NCBI GenBank assembly: GCA_016463375.1
Contig: JAEMRK010000001.1
Coordinates: 100,229-137,819, forward strand
Origin: Parachlamydiales bacterium
GTDB lineage: Bacteria > Chlamydiota > Chlamydiia > Chlamydiales > JAEMRK01
Length of the DNA: 37,591 nucleotides
Direction: 5' to 3'
Below are positions 8,962-17,796 of this stretch, piece by piece; positions within the stretch are counted from its first letter, which is position 1, and each line of letters starts with the position of its first letter. Under the pieces are notes generated by a model, which ran no database searches, had not been told where the DNA came from, and was given only the letters and a program-made list of their open reading frames with translations. The position numbers and the translations under genes were made by a program.

Positions 8962-9246
8962 ACACCATCTTGGTTATGGGTTAGAACGCAATCGTTGAGT
9001 CCCCCTTTGCTAGCAATTAACCTTGATAATAGAAGAGGAAAAAACGGTTACGTTACAACTAACAACCTATTAAATCATCGCTATCCTTTGGCAGCTCAAA
9101 AGTCTCCCGAACAAGGTGATCATTTTAGTTAGATTAACCTCTAATGAATTAATTACCATGATCTTTTTCTTTTTCTAATGAAAAAAGAATTTGCTATTTT
9201 GTGAATAAGTATAATTATTAAAACAATTCAATGCCATTGAAATCTT
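8962..9246. other. Longest gap between genes, pgk to NTT; no clear element
   Basis: This 285-base AT-rich stretch separates pgk from the NTT gene, both on the minus strand. I see no open frame with a convincing ribosome-binding site and no tRNA. Two candidate hairpins are weak: an AT-only imperfect stem near 9165-9188, and on the minus strand a 4-bp AACG/CGTT stem followed by T residues near 9038-9055. A TATACT hexamer occurs on the minus strand near 9208 but lacks a well-spaced -35 box. It probably carries the NTT leader and promoter, unproven. Confidence 0.4.
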
Positions 9247-10476
9247 TCAACTAAAGAGATTAGTCTTAACAGTCTCAATACTATCGCTTAACGCCTCTAC
9301 CCCAGGTAATTTACCATACTCTAAGTATTCTAAAGAAGCCCCACCACCCGTAGATACATGATCTATTTGATCACTTAAACCAGTTGCTTGTAAAGCAGCG
9401 ATTGAATCCCCACCTCCTACAATAGTAACGGCTTGCGAATGCGCTAATGTCTTAGCAATCTCTTGAGTTCCCTTAGCAAAATTTGGCATTTCTGCAACAC
9501 CTAAAGGACCATTCCATAGTATCGTTGCAGCATCTTTCAAAAAATAATTAAAGCTTTCAACAGTTTTAGGGCCAATATCCATTCCTTCAAAACTATCTGG
9601 AACACCATTTATAATATCAATTATTTGAGAAGGGCTATCATTTTTAAATTCACTTGCAACTACTAAATCAACTGGTAATAATAATTTAATTTGTTTAGCT
9701 GAACACTCTTCTAATATTTCCTTGGCGGTATTTAAAAGATTATCTTCACAAATAGATTTACCAATTTTTAAACCTTGAGCTTTAAAAAAAGTATATGCCA
9801 TCCCTCCGCCGATTAATAAACCATCAACTTTTTTTAAAAGAGATTTTAATACACCGAGTTTACTAGAAATTTTCGCACCACCAATAATGGCATAAAAAGG
9901 TCGCTTAGGATTAAGTAAAGTGTCGCCTAAAAATTTGATTTCTTTTTGCATGAGTAATCCAGCAGCAGCTTTTCCTGGAAACTCTTGTGCAATTAATGCA
10001 GTGGATGCATGAGCTCTATGTGCCGTGCCAAACGCATCGTTTACATACAAATCACCAAGTGATGCAAGTTGTGTAATAAATGAGGGATCTTTTTCAGGAT
10101 TTTCTTCTGCTTCATAAAATCTTAGATTCTCAAGAAGAAGTATCTCTTGAGGTTTTAAACCATGCGCCAAACGCTGAACTTCGATGCCAGTACAATCCGG
10201 CGCCATTAAAACATGTTTTTTTAAAAGCTCACTCAAACGCTTTGCGACAGGTGCTAAAGAATATTTTTCATTCTTCTGACCATTTGGACGGCCTAAGTGG
10301 CTCATTAAAACTAATGAGCCACCATGCTCTAAAACGTAATGGATAGATGGCAGTGCTGCAAGTATGCGAGAATCATCTGTAATTTTTCCTTGATCATCTT
10401 GTGGCACATTGAAGTCCACACGCATCAAAACTTTCTTACCTTTTACTGAAAGATCTTGAAGTCGCAATTTGGCCAT
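9247..10476 (-). CDS. pgk: Phosphoglycerate kinase
   Basis: Glycolytic enzyme that converts 1,3-bisphosphoglycerate and ADP to 3-phosphoglycerate and ATP. The 409-residue length is typical. The N-terminal substrate-binding motif KVLMRVDFNVPQD and SHLGRPNG are present, and the C-terminal nucleotide site shows LWNGPLGVAEMPNFAKGT, VGGGDSIAAL and HVSTGGGASLEYLE. It lies 56 bases downstream of proA on the same strand and is probably cotranscribed. Substrate-level ATP synthesis encoded directly upstream of a host-nucleotide translocase is a suggestive but not proven functional pairing. Confidence 0.98.
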   Translation of the reverse strand: MAKLRLQDLSVKGKKVLMRVDFNVPQDDQGKITDDSRILAALPSIHYVLEHGGSLVLMSHLGRPNGQKNEKYSLAPVAKRLSELLKKHVLMAPDCTGIEVQRLAHGLKPQEILLLENLRFYEAEENPEKDPSFITQLASLGDLYVNDAFGTAHRAHASTALIAQEFPGKAAAGLLMQKEIKFLGDTLLNPKRPFYAIIGGAKISSKLGVLKSLLKKVDGLLIGGGMAYTFFKAQGLKIGKSICEDNLLNTAKEILEECSAKQIKLLLPVDLVVASEFKNDSPSQIIDIINGVPDSFEGMDIGPKTVESFNYFLKDAATILWNGPLGVAEMPNFAKGTQEIAKTLAHSQAVTIVGGGDSIAALQATGLSDQIDHVSTGGGASLEYLEYGKLPGVEALSDSIETVKTNLFS

Positions 10477-10532
10477 TTATACCGGTCCCGTTGTCAACAA
10501 AAGGATCAACATAAAATCCAAACTGCTTAATG

Positions 10533-11786
10533 TCAAGAGCGGACGTGATACTCGCCTTCAACGATCCATTTATAAGTAGTTAACTCTTGAAGACCCATTG
10601 GACCTCTTGCATGCAATGGTTGTGTACTGACTGCAACTTCAGCACCAAGACCTAATTGTGCACCATCAGTAAAGCGAGTTGACGCATTTACATAAACGGC
10701 GGCAGAATCTATTTCTCGTATAAAACGTTTAGCATGATCTTGATCTTCTGTCAAAATACCATCGCTGTGTTTTGTACTATGCTTTTGAATGTGTTCGATT
10801 GCTTGAGATAAGTCATCAACAACTTTTACACCTAAATCTAAAGTTAACCATTCGCGATCCCAATCTTTTTCTTGAGCTGCAATGTTAACTATTTGATTAT
10901 TATTAAATATACATTGAGAGGCCGTATCAGCATGAAGTGTTACATTGGATGGCAACAAAGCTAAAGCCATTTTTGGCAAAAATTGCTCTGCAATTTTTGC
11001 ATGTACAATAACAGTATCTAATGAATTACAAACAGTTGGTCTTTGAGTTTTAGCGTTGTGTAAAACCTTAATTGCTTTGTCAACTTGCGCTGTTTCATCT
11101 ACAAATAAATGACAAACACCAATACCGCCTGTAATTACTGGTATGTGGCTATTTTCACGACAAAAGCGATGAAGTTTTTCGCCACCGCGAGGAATAATTA
11201 AATCAATAGTATCACTTTGTTGCAGCATTTCCTTAACAAGTGATCGATCGTTGCTATCGATAAATTGAATGGCAGAAACAGGTACAGAGTGCTCTTTAAG
11301 CACATCTTGTATTAATTTGACTAATATACGATTTGTTCTGAGTGTTTCAGAGCCACCTCTTAATATAGCTGCATTACCTGTTTTTAAACATAAGCTCGCT
11401 ATATCTAAAGTGACATTAGGACGTGACTCATAGATAACACCAATAACACCAATTGGAGTTCTAATTTTACAAATTTTTAAACCATCTTCGCGGGTCGTTT
11501 TATCAAATATCTCACCGACAGGATCGTTTAAATGAACAACATGGCGCAAATCTGCAACAATGCCTTCGACACGTCCGTCTAAAGACAAACGATCAAGCAT
11601 AAAGGGTTCCATCCCTTTTTGCTCAGCTTCTTTGTAATCTTGTTTATTGATTGCAACGATGTTATCTTTTTCAGATTCCAAACGATCCGCAATCGCTGAG
11701 ATCACTGCATTTTTTTGTTGAGTAGTCATTTGGGCTAAAAAACGACTTGCTACTTTAGCTTCTTGACCCATTAAGTGAAGATCCAT
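10533..11786 (-). CDS. proA: Gamma-glutamyl phosphate reductase
   Basis: Second step of proline synthesis: NADPH-dependent reduction of gamma-glutamyl phosphate to glutamate semialdehyde. The 417-residue protein matches full-length ProA, an aldehyde dehydrogenase-fold enzyme. Visible markers are GVIGVIYESRPNVTLDIASL, the nucleotide-region ILRGGSE, the catalytic Cys in RPTVCNSLDTV, and the C-terminal FTDGAQLGLGAEVAVST. GAGG lies about 8 bases before the ATG at 11786. It follows proB after 25 bases, forming the usual proB-proA pair. The final step, proC, is not in this window, so completeness of the route cannot be judged here. As I recall, C. trachomatis lacks this pair and depends on host proline. 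Confidence 0.98.
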   Translation of the reverse strand: MDLHLMGQEAKVASRFLAQMTTQQKNAVISAIADRLESEKDNIVAINKQDYKEAEQKGMEPFMLDRLSLDGRVEGIVADLRHVVHLNDPVGEIFDKTTREDGLKICKIRTPIGVIGVIYESRPNVTLDIASLCLKTGNAAILRGGSETLRTNRILVKLIQDVLKEHSVPVSAIQFIDSNDRSLVKEMLQQSDTIDLIIPRGGEKLHRFCRENSHIPVITGGIGVCHLFVDETAQVDKAIKVLHNAKTQRPTVCNSLDTVIVHAKIAEQFLPKMALALLPSNVTLHADTASQCIFNNNQIVNIAAQEKDWDREWLTLDLGVKVVDDLSQAIEHIQKHSTKHSDGILTEDQDHAKRFIREIDSAAVYVNASTRFTDGAQLGLGAEVAVSTQPLHARGPMGLQELTTYKWIVEGEYHVRS

Positions 11787-11811
11787 CTTTCCTCATCGAC
11801 CTTAAATATTT

Positions 11812-12912
11812 TTATGAGAGCACAAAATTGTCGCGATGAACAATTTCTGGCCCATAAGTGTACCCTAAGCGCTGTTCAATTTCTGCCGTTTGCGCTTTGA
11901 TTAATAATTTTAATTCATCACTACTGTAACTCGTTAAACCAACACCAAATGCTGGTTGGTTGACTGTGTGAATATGCACAACAGCTCCCCTTTCAAAGTT
12001 ACCAATGACCTTGACAAGACCAACTGGTAATAAACTGGCTCCATGCTGTGTCATGCGATCATATGCTCCAGAATCAATTTCAAGTTGCCCCTGTGCCTTT
12101 TCAGATATCAACCAACGCTTACGGCTTTCTTGAGGTGTGCTTTTTGATTTAAACAATGTACCAACATTTTTACCATCAACTATTGAATCAAGCACATGCG
12201 CTTTTTGAGCTTTTGCAATCACGGTAGAGGTACCACTCTTAGTTGCAAGAAGAGCAGCCTCAAGCTTTGTAGTCATGCCACCAGTACCAAGACCTGATAC
12301 TGCACCTTTAGCTAAAGCCCAAATCGAATCATCTATTTTATCAACGACGTGAATCAATGATGCATCGGGATTTGTTCTTGGATCTGCTGTGTATAGACCT
12401 TCTTGATCTGTTAAAAGTACAAGTAAGTCTGCTGCGACCATATTTGCAATGAGTGCTGATAAATTATCATTATCGCCAACACGGGTTTCATGAGTGGCTA
12501 CAGTATCGTTTTCATTGACAATCGGAATGATCCCTTGTCTCAATAATGCCCAGAGCGTATCTCTGACATTTAAATAACTCTGGCGATTTGAAAAATCGCC
12601 ACGAGTTAATAAAATTTGTCCAACCGGGATATCAAATAATCCAAAGAGCTGTGTCCAAATTTCCATTAAGCGGACTTGACCTACAGCTGCCAACATTTGC
12701 TTAGAAGGCAATGAGCTATCTGTTTTGGTATTGGAGATCACTTCACGACCAGCAGCTATAGCGCCAGAACTTGTCATGACAATGCGGTGCCCTGCTTTGT
12801 GTAGCTTGGCAATTTGCCGAACATATTCAAGCATTTGGCTTCTAGAGAGGTTTTTAGTTCCATTAGTTAAAGAACTAGTACCTAATTTAATAACTATTTG
12901 TCGGTAAATCAT
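11812..12912 (-). CDS. proB: Glutamate 5-kinase with PUA domain
   Basis: First and usually feedback-controlled step of proline synthesis: ATP-dependent phosphorylation of glutamate. The 366 residues contain an amino-acid-kinase domain (IVIKLGTSSLT near the N-terminus, MTSSGAIAAGR, NENDTVATHE, FGDNDNLSA-like VGDNDNLSALIA, and GTGGMTTKLEAA) and a C-terminal PUA domain from about residue 275 (GQLEIDSGAYDR onward), as in long ProB enzymes. The gene starts 35 bases after dnaQ ends on the same strand and precedes proA, so it sits inside the long minus-strand run. Confidence 0.98.
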   Translation of the reverse strand: MIYRQIVIKLGTSSLTNGTKNLSRSQMLEYVRQIAKLHKAGHRIVMTSSGAIAAGREVISNTKTDSSLPSKQMLAAVGQVRLMEIWTQLFGLFDIPVGQILLTRGDFSNRQSYLNVRDTLWALLRQGIIPIVNENDTVATHETRVGDNDNLSALIANMVAADLLVLLTDQEGLYTADPRTNPDASLIHVVDKIDDSIWALAKGAVSGLGTGGMTTKLEAALLATKSGTSTVIAKAQKAHVLDSIVDGKNVGTLFKSKSTPQESRKRWLISEKAQGQLEIDSGAYDRMTQHGASLLPVGLVKVIGNFERGAVVHIHTVNQPAFGVGLTSYSSDELKLLIKAQTAEIEQRLGYTYGPEIVHRDNFVLS

Positions 12913-12947
12913 AAGTACTATTCTAACGCATTTTTAAATAAAATGCA

Positions 12948-13697
12948 TCAAAGAGAACCAAAAGGGTTAGCCGCTTGGGAGAAATGCCCCCCTTTACGGC
13001 GGCGTTTGATTTCAAGCTTTAAAGAATAAAGCAAATCTTGATCAAAGTCCTTATTAACAGCCCATTGTAAATATTCTATAGGAATATCTTTAAGAAGGCG
13101 GCCTTTATGCTTGCCAAGGGGCATGAGCTTCATTTGTATAGGCTTTGCCAGAATTTCAAGTATTTGCTTAACGCTTTTATAGCGCCTTGCAAGTTGCTTG
13201 AAGACTTCCATATTGACTTTTGCGTCATTGAGCGCTCTGTGAGCACCTTCTGCTGCAATATTGAAGTGAGCTCTAAGTCTCTCTAAGGAGTTAACAGGGC
13301 TTTCTCCGTAAAGTCTTGCCATACGAAGGGTATCGATAAATGGTCTTGATAAGAAATTGGTAGCAATACCCACTCTTTGCGCTTCATTGGCAAGTATTTT
13401 TAAATCGTATTCGATACCATGACCAATGATTAAAGCATCACCTACAAGGTCCATGAGAGGGTGCAAAACATCTGCAATTTTAGGCTTACCCACCACCATA
13501 TCTTGCGTAATGTGGTGGATGGCAATTGATTTTTCAGGAATAGGGCATTCTGGATCAACTAAGCTCTCATACTCTGCCAACACGTCTTTAAATGTAAAAA
13601 CTACGGCTGCCACTTCAATAACGTGATCATTTTGTGGATCTAAACCTGTGGCTTCACAATCGATACAAACGAAACGTTGGTTTTCTAATGAACTCAT
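12948..13697 (-). CDS. dnaQ: DnaQ-like 3'-5' exonuclease (DNA polymerase III epsilon-type)
   Basis: DEDDh-family exonuclease, likely used in proofreading or DNA/RNA trimming. Residues about 8-170 form the exonuclease domain: FVCIDCEATGLDP gives the first Asp-x-Glu pair, IGHGIEYDLKIL the second acidic position, and HRALNDAKVN the catalytic His and last Asp. A second small domain at about residues 190-240 (LMPLGKHKGRLLKDIPIEYLQW) resembles the DUF3820-type module often seen behind such exonucleases. At 249 residues it lacks the polymerase-binding tail of E. coli DnaQ, so it may be a stand-alone exonuclease paralogue. Its ATG overlaps the engB stop by 4 bases. In Chlamydia I recall a dnaQ-like gene next to the tsaE and DUF2709 genes. 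Confidence 0.9.
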   Translation of the reverse strand: MSSLENQRFVCIDCEATGLDPQNDHVIEVAAVVFTFKDVLAEYESLVDPECPIPEKSIAIHHITQDMVVGKPKIADVLHPLMDLVGDALIIGHGIEYDLKILANEAQRVGIATNFLSRPFIDTLRMARLYGESPVNSLERLRAHFNIAAEGAHRALNDAKVNMEVFKQLARRYKSVKQILEILAKPIQMKLMPLGKHKGRLLKDIPIEYLQWAVNKDFDQDLLYSLKLEIKRRRKGGHFSQAANPFGSL

Positions 13698-14302
13698 GAA
13701 TCTCCTTTAAGCAGTTGACTAATTGCATGCTGTAACTCTTTGCGTGCCATTCCTGACTTAACGCTGTAAAGAATGTACGGCCAATCTAGTTCGCCTAAGA
13801 CATTAAATATTTTTTCACACTGCGGTTTTATTTCTGATTTTTTTAACTTATCGGATTTGGTCAAAACCAAAAGAACGCTTCTTTTGTGAAAGAGTGCCCA
13901 TTCGATTAAAGTTAAGTCTTCTTTACTAGGTATTCGTCTGATATCGAGTAAAAAAAGCATGAGCTTTAAGCTCGATCTTTTTTCGAGATAGTTTCCAATC
14001 ATCGGACCCCATTCTTTACGAATACCGGAGGGAACTTTTGCAAAACCATAACCTGGTAAATCGGCAATTGCGTACTCTTCGCCAATTTTAAAGAAGTTAA
14101 TCAACTGTGTTTTTCCAGGTACAGACGATGCTTTTGCAAGATGCTTTAAATTTAAAAAATGGTTGATTAGAGACGATTTTCCGACATTTGAGCGTCCCGC
14201 CACAGCTACTTCTGGTAGTTCGATCCCACGGGGATCTTTCATAATAGGATATTGCTCGGGCTTAACAGCCGATTTGACAAACTGAACTAACTTCTGTGTC
14301 AT
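13694..14302 (-). CDS. engB: Ribosome-biogenesis GTPase EngB (YihA/YsxC)
   Basis: Small essential GTPase associated with large-subunit ribosome assembly. All G motifs are visible in order: GRSNVGKSSLIN (G1), PGKTQLINFF (G2 region), DLPGYGFAKV (G3), TKSDKLKK (G4) and SVKSG (G5, usually S-A-K). The length of 202 residues is typical. The start overlaps the tsaE stop by one base (TAATG on the minus strand), and its own end overlaps dnaQ, so translation is likely coupled through tsaE, engB and dnaQ. Confidence 0.97.
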   Translation of the reverse strand: MTQKLVQFVKSAVKPEQYPIMKDPRGIELPEVAVAGRSNVGKSSLINHFLNLKHLAKASSVPGKTQLINFFKIGEEYAIADLPGYGFAKVPSGIRKEWGPMIGNYLEKRSSLKLMLFLLDIRRIPSKEDLTLIEWALFHKRSVLLVLTKSDKLKKSEIKPQCEKIFNVLGELDWPYILYSVKSGMARKELQHAISQLLKGDS

Positions 14303-14724
14303 TAAGGCCTCTCAATAGTGATTTGTCGTATACCGTCTCCTTCATGCTCCATAAAAATTTTGATGCAATGGGGTGGGAGTAAATTTTGAATGCGTTCTGA
14401 CCATTCAATGCAGGTAATTCCACCTGCTTCTAACATTTCGTCAAAACCCATCGCTAAAAACTCTTCAGGATCTTGTAAGCGGTAGAGGTCAAAATGATGG
14501 ACGGTAGTTTTTCCAGGATAAGAGTGCAGATAGATGTAAGTAGGGCTGACGATTTCTTGTTCGCTTATTCCTGTGGAATAAGCGACTATGCCTTTGATTA
14601 ATGTCGTTTTACCAGCTCCTAAATCTCCAAAAAAACAAAGAACAGAATTAGGCTTTAAATCAGCAGCAATTTTTCTTCCATAGGCAACGGTTTCTTCGGC
14701 TGAGCGCGAAATATGTGTCGCCAT
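14302..14724 (-). CDS. tsaE: tRNA threonylcarbamoyladenosine synthesis ATPase TsaE
   Basis: P-loop ATPase that works with TsaB and TsaD to place t6A at position 37 of ANN-decoding tRNAs. The 140-residue protein shows the Walker A motif FFGDLGAGKTTLIKG, then SPTYIYLHSY and the VHHFDLYRL motif typical of TsaE/YjeE, and an acidic CIEWSERI segment. TsaB and TsaD are not in the window. The stop overlaps the engB start; the start is 7 bases after the DUF2709 gene, so both are in one operon. One client of t6A, tRNA-Ser(GCU), is encoded at 21963-22049. Confidence 0.96.
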   Translation of the reverse strand: MATHISRSAEETVAYGRKIAADLKPNSVLCFFGDLGAGKTTLIKGIVAYSTGISEQEIVSPTYIYLHSYPGKTTVHHFDLYRLQDPEEFLAMGFDEMLEAGGITCIEWSERIQNLLPPHCIKIFMEHEGDGIRQITIERP

Positions 14725-14731
14725 TAAAAAA

Positions 14732-15454
14732 TTATCCCTCGTCGATCCACTGAGATACGTAAGGCATAAATATGTCGTGATCGGCTAAAGCTTCGACAAA
14801 AGCAGCAATTTTTGGCTGCTCTAGTTGCTTTTTGATGAAAGACAAAAAGCCTTCTTCAATCTGGAAACGATTTTGCCCTTGAACTTCGACAAGACTCAAA
14901 TCTTTTAAATAATTGTCTGTGAAATCTTTAATTACAGCGTCTTTAGTATTGAAAAGTTTGCCACTCAAAGCTGATGAATAAACAACCTTGGTGATCCCTT
15001 TCTTACGAGGAGTGATGTAATTTTTAATGACTTCTGGATCTTCAGACACAAAAAAGCGTTTGACCTTCACACCATCGATTCGTTCAGTATTTTCTGGACA
15101 TTGAGAAACCCAATCATAAATCGCATCTTGAGGATGGGGGTGGGTATTATCGCCGAAGACTTTACCAGTAAATGGGCAGATGTAGATTTTTTTTGTCTGC
15201 TCATTGACAGAAGGTTGGTTAAAACCGATCTTAATTTCGGTTTCACGCCAAAGTTTTCCTTCATTTTCTAGCGCCTTGATTGAATCTTGGCGGCTTTGGA
15301 AAATGGTCTTATCCCGGGTAAACAAAACAGGATGTAAATTAAATTTTTTTTCTACAAAAAAGAGGTAGGTATTGATGAGCTCGGGTGTGCGAAATTTTTT
15401 CAAAAAACGCTCTAACTCGATTTTTAGATCATCAGTAATGACCAATGCTGTCAT
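14732..15454 (-). CDS. Conserved chlamydial protein, DUF2709-type
   Basis: A 240-residue cytosolic-looking protein that I match to DUF2709, a family I know only from Chlamydiae; its function is not known. The best-marked segment is IYICPFTGKVFGDNTHPHPQ followed by DAIYDWVSQCPENTERI (about residues 88-125), with clustered His and two Cys that might bind a metal (inference). No signal peptide or membrane span is seen. GGAG stands 7 bases before the ATG. It is the first gene of an eight-gene minus-strand run, with a good promoter candidate about 60 bases upstream. The same order, DUF2709 then tsaE then a dnaQ-like gene, is as I recall found in Chlamydia, which supports both identity and phylum. 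Confidence 0.85.
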   Translation of the reverse strand: MTALVITDDLKIELERFLKKFRTPELINTYLFFVEKKFNLHPVLFTRDKTIFQSRQDSIKALENEGKLWRETEIKIGFNQPSVNEQTKKIYICPFTGKVFGDNTHPHPQDAIYDWVSQCPENTERIDGVKVKRFFVSEDPEVIKNYITPRKKGITKVVYSSALSGKLFNTKDAVIKDFTDNYLKDLSLVEVQGQNRFQIEEGFLSFIKKQLEQPKIAAFVEALADHDIFMPYVSQWIDEG

Positions 15455-15514
15455 TGTTTCTCCGGTGCAAAATGTTCTTTAAAGCAAAGCAAAAACTTGC
15501 CATTAAACAGAAGG

Positions 15515-15543
15515 ATTCTATGGGAATGAGCAAATTAAGACAA
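15515..15543 (-). promoter_or_regulatory. Sigma-70-like promoter for the DUF2709-tsaE-engB run
   Basis: On the minus strand TTGTCT (15538-15543) and TAGAAT (15515-15520) are separated by exactly 17 bases, matching the consensus boxes at 4 of 6 and 5 of 6 positions. Transcription would begin near 15508, leaving a leader of roughly 55 bases before the ATG at 15454. It is the only well-spaced pair I found ahead of the eight-gene run. Confidence 0.5.
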
Positions 15544-15630
15544 GACCATAAGCTAGACTTTAATATCCACCAAGAACGAAAGCACTCATTTTATTAAAAT
15601 TTAAATTTTAAAACATGGCAAATTAAGCTC

Positions 15631-15659
15631 TTGCTGCATTAATAATCGGCATGTAAACT
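15631..15659 (+). promoter_or_regulatory. Candidate promoter for argS
   Basis: TTGCTG (15631-15636) and TAAACT (15654-15659) are 17 bases apart, with a leader of about 23 bases to the argS ATG. The -35 box is a poor match (3 of 6), so the call rests mainly on spacing and on there being no other candidate in the 234-base divergent gap. Confidence 0.33.
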
Positions 15660-15688
15660 TTATCCCTTCAATTTTTAATGAAATTAAT

Positions 15689-17437
15689 ATGATTCATCTT
15701 CCGTCTTTATTAGCTAAACAATTCCAAAACGCTTACATTCAAGCATTTGAAAAAGAGCCTATTACCTATCCAGAGATCACCCATAGCACCCAGCCGCAAT
15801 TCGGCCATTACCAGTGTAATAGTGCTATGAAATATGCAAAAGATCTTAAGATGAGCCCGGTACAACTCGCTCAAAAATGGCTGACTACTTTAGAAAAAAA
15901 TCTTGATGGCTCTCTTTTTATTGCAGATGTATCAATAGCCGGCCCCGGTTTTATCAATATTACACTTGAAAAGTCTTTTATTGAAAATCAACTAAACCAA
16001 ATTTTGAAAAGTGGCACTTTAAAAACCTCTCCACAAAAAAAAGAACGCATCATTGTCGACTTCTCGTCTCCAAATGTTGCAAAAGAACTTCATGTGGGCC
16101 ATTTACGCTCAACCATTATCGGCGATTCTTTAGCTCGCCTTTTTGAATTTTTAGGCCACGATGTTTTAAGACTTAATCACATTGGCGATTGGGGTACCCA
16201 ATTCGGCATGTTGATTGCTTTCATGAAACAACGAGTACCAGGTGTTTTTGATGGCACTATCAAAGCTGACCTTCCTCAACTTATGAACTGGTACCGTCTT
16301 TCAAAAGAATGGTTTGATGAAGACCCCGTTTTTAAAAGTCAGGCACAACAAGAAGTTGTTGCTCTGCAAGGTGGCAATACAGATTCTTTAAAAGCATGGA
16401 ATACACTATGTGACATCTCTCGTCGAGGATATCAAGAAATCTATGATCTACTCGATATTCGCATACAAGAACGTGGTGAGTCTTTTTATAATCCGCAATT
16501 GCCAGGGGTTGTAGAGGAATTAAAACAAAAAGGCTTTGTAGAAAACTCAGGCGGTGCTCAATGTCTATTTGTCGACGGTTATAAAAATCGCGAAGGCAAT
16601 CCCCTACCACTCATGCTGCAAAAAACCGATGGTGGTTACACTTACGACACAACTGACATGGCTGCCATTAAACAGCGCATCCAAGAAGAAAAAGTGGATC
16701 GCATCGTTTATGTTACTGATGCTGGACAAAGCACGCATTTTCAAATGCTTTTTAAAGGTGCTGAAAAAGTTGGTTACTTAGATCCTCAAAAAGTGCGTGT
16801 TGATCACGTTCCTTTTGGTGTAGTACTCGGGTCAGATGGTAAAAAATTTAAAACCCGTTCTGGTAAAACTGAAAAACTTATCGACCTTATCACACAAGCC
16901 ATCGATAAAGCTGAAGCTATTTTAAAAGAGCGTGAATTGCCATTGAACGAGCAAGAGATGAAGCATACAGCTCATGTTCTTGGCATCGATGCTATCAAGT
17001 ACGCTGATTTATCGAATTTACGCATCAGCGATTATGTCTTCAGTTATCAAAGAATGCTCAAATTTGAAGGCAATACAGCTGCATTTTTATTGTACGCGTA
17101 TGTCAGAGTTGCAGGTATTAAACGCAAAATTGGCATTGATATTGAACCTTTGGTTCAAAATCAATCGGTGGACCTAACTCATCCGTCCGAAATGGCACTA
17201 GGTACTCATTTGTTACGCTTTGTTGAAATATTAGAAACGATGTCTCGTGATTTGTATCCTAATCGCCTCTGCGATTACTTGTTTGATCTCGCTGAACGCT
17301 TTCACGCCTTTTTTAGAGATTGCCGTGTTGAAGGAAGTGATGAACAAATGCCAAGACTTTTATTATGTGAACTTGTTGCTCGCACATTGAAAACTGGTAT
17401 GGACATATTGGGTCTTAAAGTATTGGAAAAAATGTGA
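15689..17437 (+). CDS. argS: Arginyl-tRNA synthetase
   Basis: Class I aminoacyl-tRNA synthetase that charges tRNA-Arg. The 582-residue length is normal. The HIGH motif appears as HVGH in NVAKELHVGHLRSTIIGD; the KMSKS loop is replaced by the degenerate GSDGKKFKTRSGKT, as usual for ArgS. The N-terminal Add1-like domain (NAYIQAFEKE, QPQFGHYQCNSAM) and a C-terminal DALR anticodon-binding domain (LLYAYVRVAGI onward to GMDILGLKVLEKM) are both present. No clear ribosome-binding site precedes the ATG. The stop overlaps the start of a small unknown gene, and murA follows in the opposite direction; argS beside murA is also, as I recall, the order in Chlamydia. Confidence 0.97.
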   Translation: MIHLPSLLAKQFQNAYIQAFEKEPITYPEITHSTQPQFGHYQCNSAMKYAKDLKMSPVQLAQKWLTTLEKNLDGSLFIADVSIAGPGFINITLEKSFIENQLNQILKSGTLKTSPQKKERIIVDFSSPNVAKELHVGHLRSTIIGDSLARLFEFLGHDVLRLNHIGDWGTQFGMLIAFMKQRVPGVFDGTIKADLPQLMNWYRLSKEWFDEDPVFKSQAQQEVVALQGGNTDSLKAWNTLCDISRRGYQEIYDLLDIRIQERGESFYNPQLPGVVEELKQKGFVENSGGAQCLFVDGYKNREGNPLPLMLQKTDGGYTYDTTDMAAIKQRIQEEKVDRIVYVTDAGQSTHFQMLFKGAEKVGYLDPQKVRVDHVPFGVVLGSDGKKFKTRSGKTEKLIDLITQAIDKAEAILKERELPLNEQEMKHTAHVLGIDAIKYADLSNLRISDYVFSYQRMLKFEGNTAAFLLYAYVRVAGIKRKIGIDIEPLVQNQSVDLTHPSEMALGTHLLRFVEILETMSRDLYPNRLCDYLFDLAERFHAFFRDCRVEGSDEQMPRLLLCELVARTLKTGMDILGLKVLEKM

Positions 17438-17796
17438 TGAGGGTCTATCCCCAAACTAATGAGATGCTTTTTTTTCCTGATCATCAGCAAATTTCAAGCT
17501 ACTTGCAAGAGATCGAAAGACGTGTCCATTACTTGGACTATGACACGAATATAATAAAAATTATATCGCAGGTATTTTCTAATCAAATTTTAGAAGAGTC
17601 AGTTGTCGCGCAAGCTGTTTGGAAACTAATATATGTTTTTAAAAAACCAGATGGTTGTCCAAATGACAAATTAACAGCACAAAAAACGCTGCTATTTTTA
17701 AAAGAGATTTCTATACGCAAAGTCTATCAAGGCGTTTACAAAATACCAGATTCAAATGCACCACATGAATTTTGGCTTACAATGAGTAAACTCTAA
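17437..17796 (+). CDS. Small unknown protein coupled to argS
   Basis: A 119-residue frame starting at ATG 17437, which shares its first base with the argS stop codon (TGATG); a GTG one codon earlier is also in frame. Translational coupling to argS is therefore likely. The protein begins MRVYPQTNEMLFFPDHQQI and is mixed alpha-helical with no membrane span, signal peptide or recognised motif; a short KKPDGCPND stretch contains its only Cys. Its last four bases (17793-17796, CTAA) are shared with the facing murA stop. It could be a real gene or a chance open frame; the close coupling and full 360-base openness favour a real gene. Confidence 0.6.
   Translation: MRVYPQTNEMLFFPDHQQISSYLQEIERRVHYLDYDTNIIKIISQVFSNQILEESVVAQAVWKLIYVFKKPDGCPNDKLTAQKTLLFLKEISIRKVYQGVYKIPDSNAPHEFWLTMSKL

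Noticed and set aside
9165-9188. AT-rich imperfect hairpin between pgk and NTT
   Set aside because: Stem is only A-T pairs with a bulge; too weak to call a terminator.
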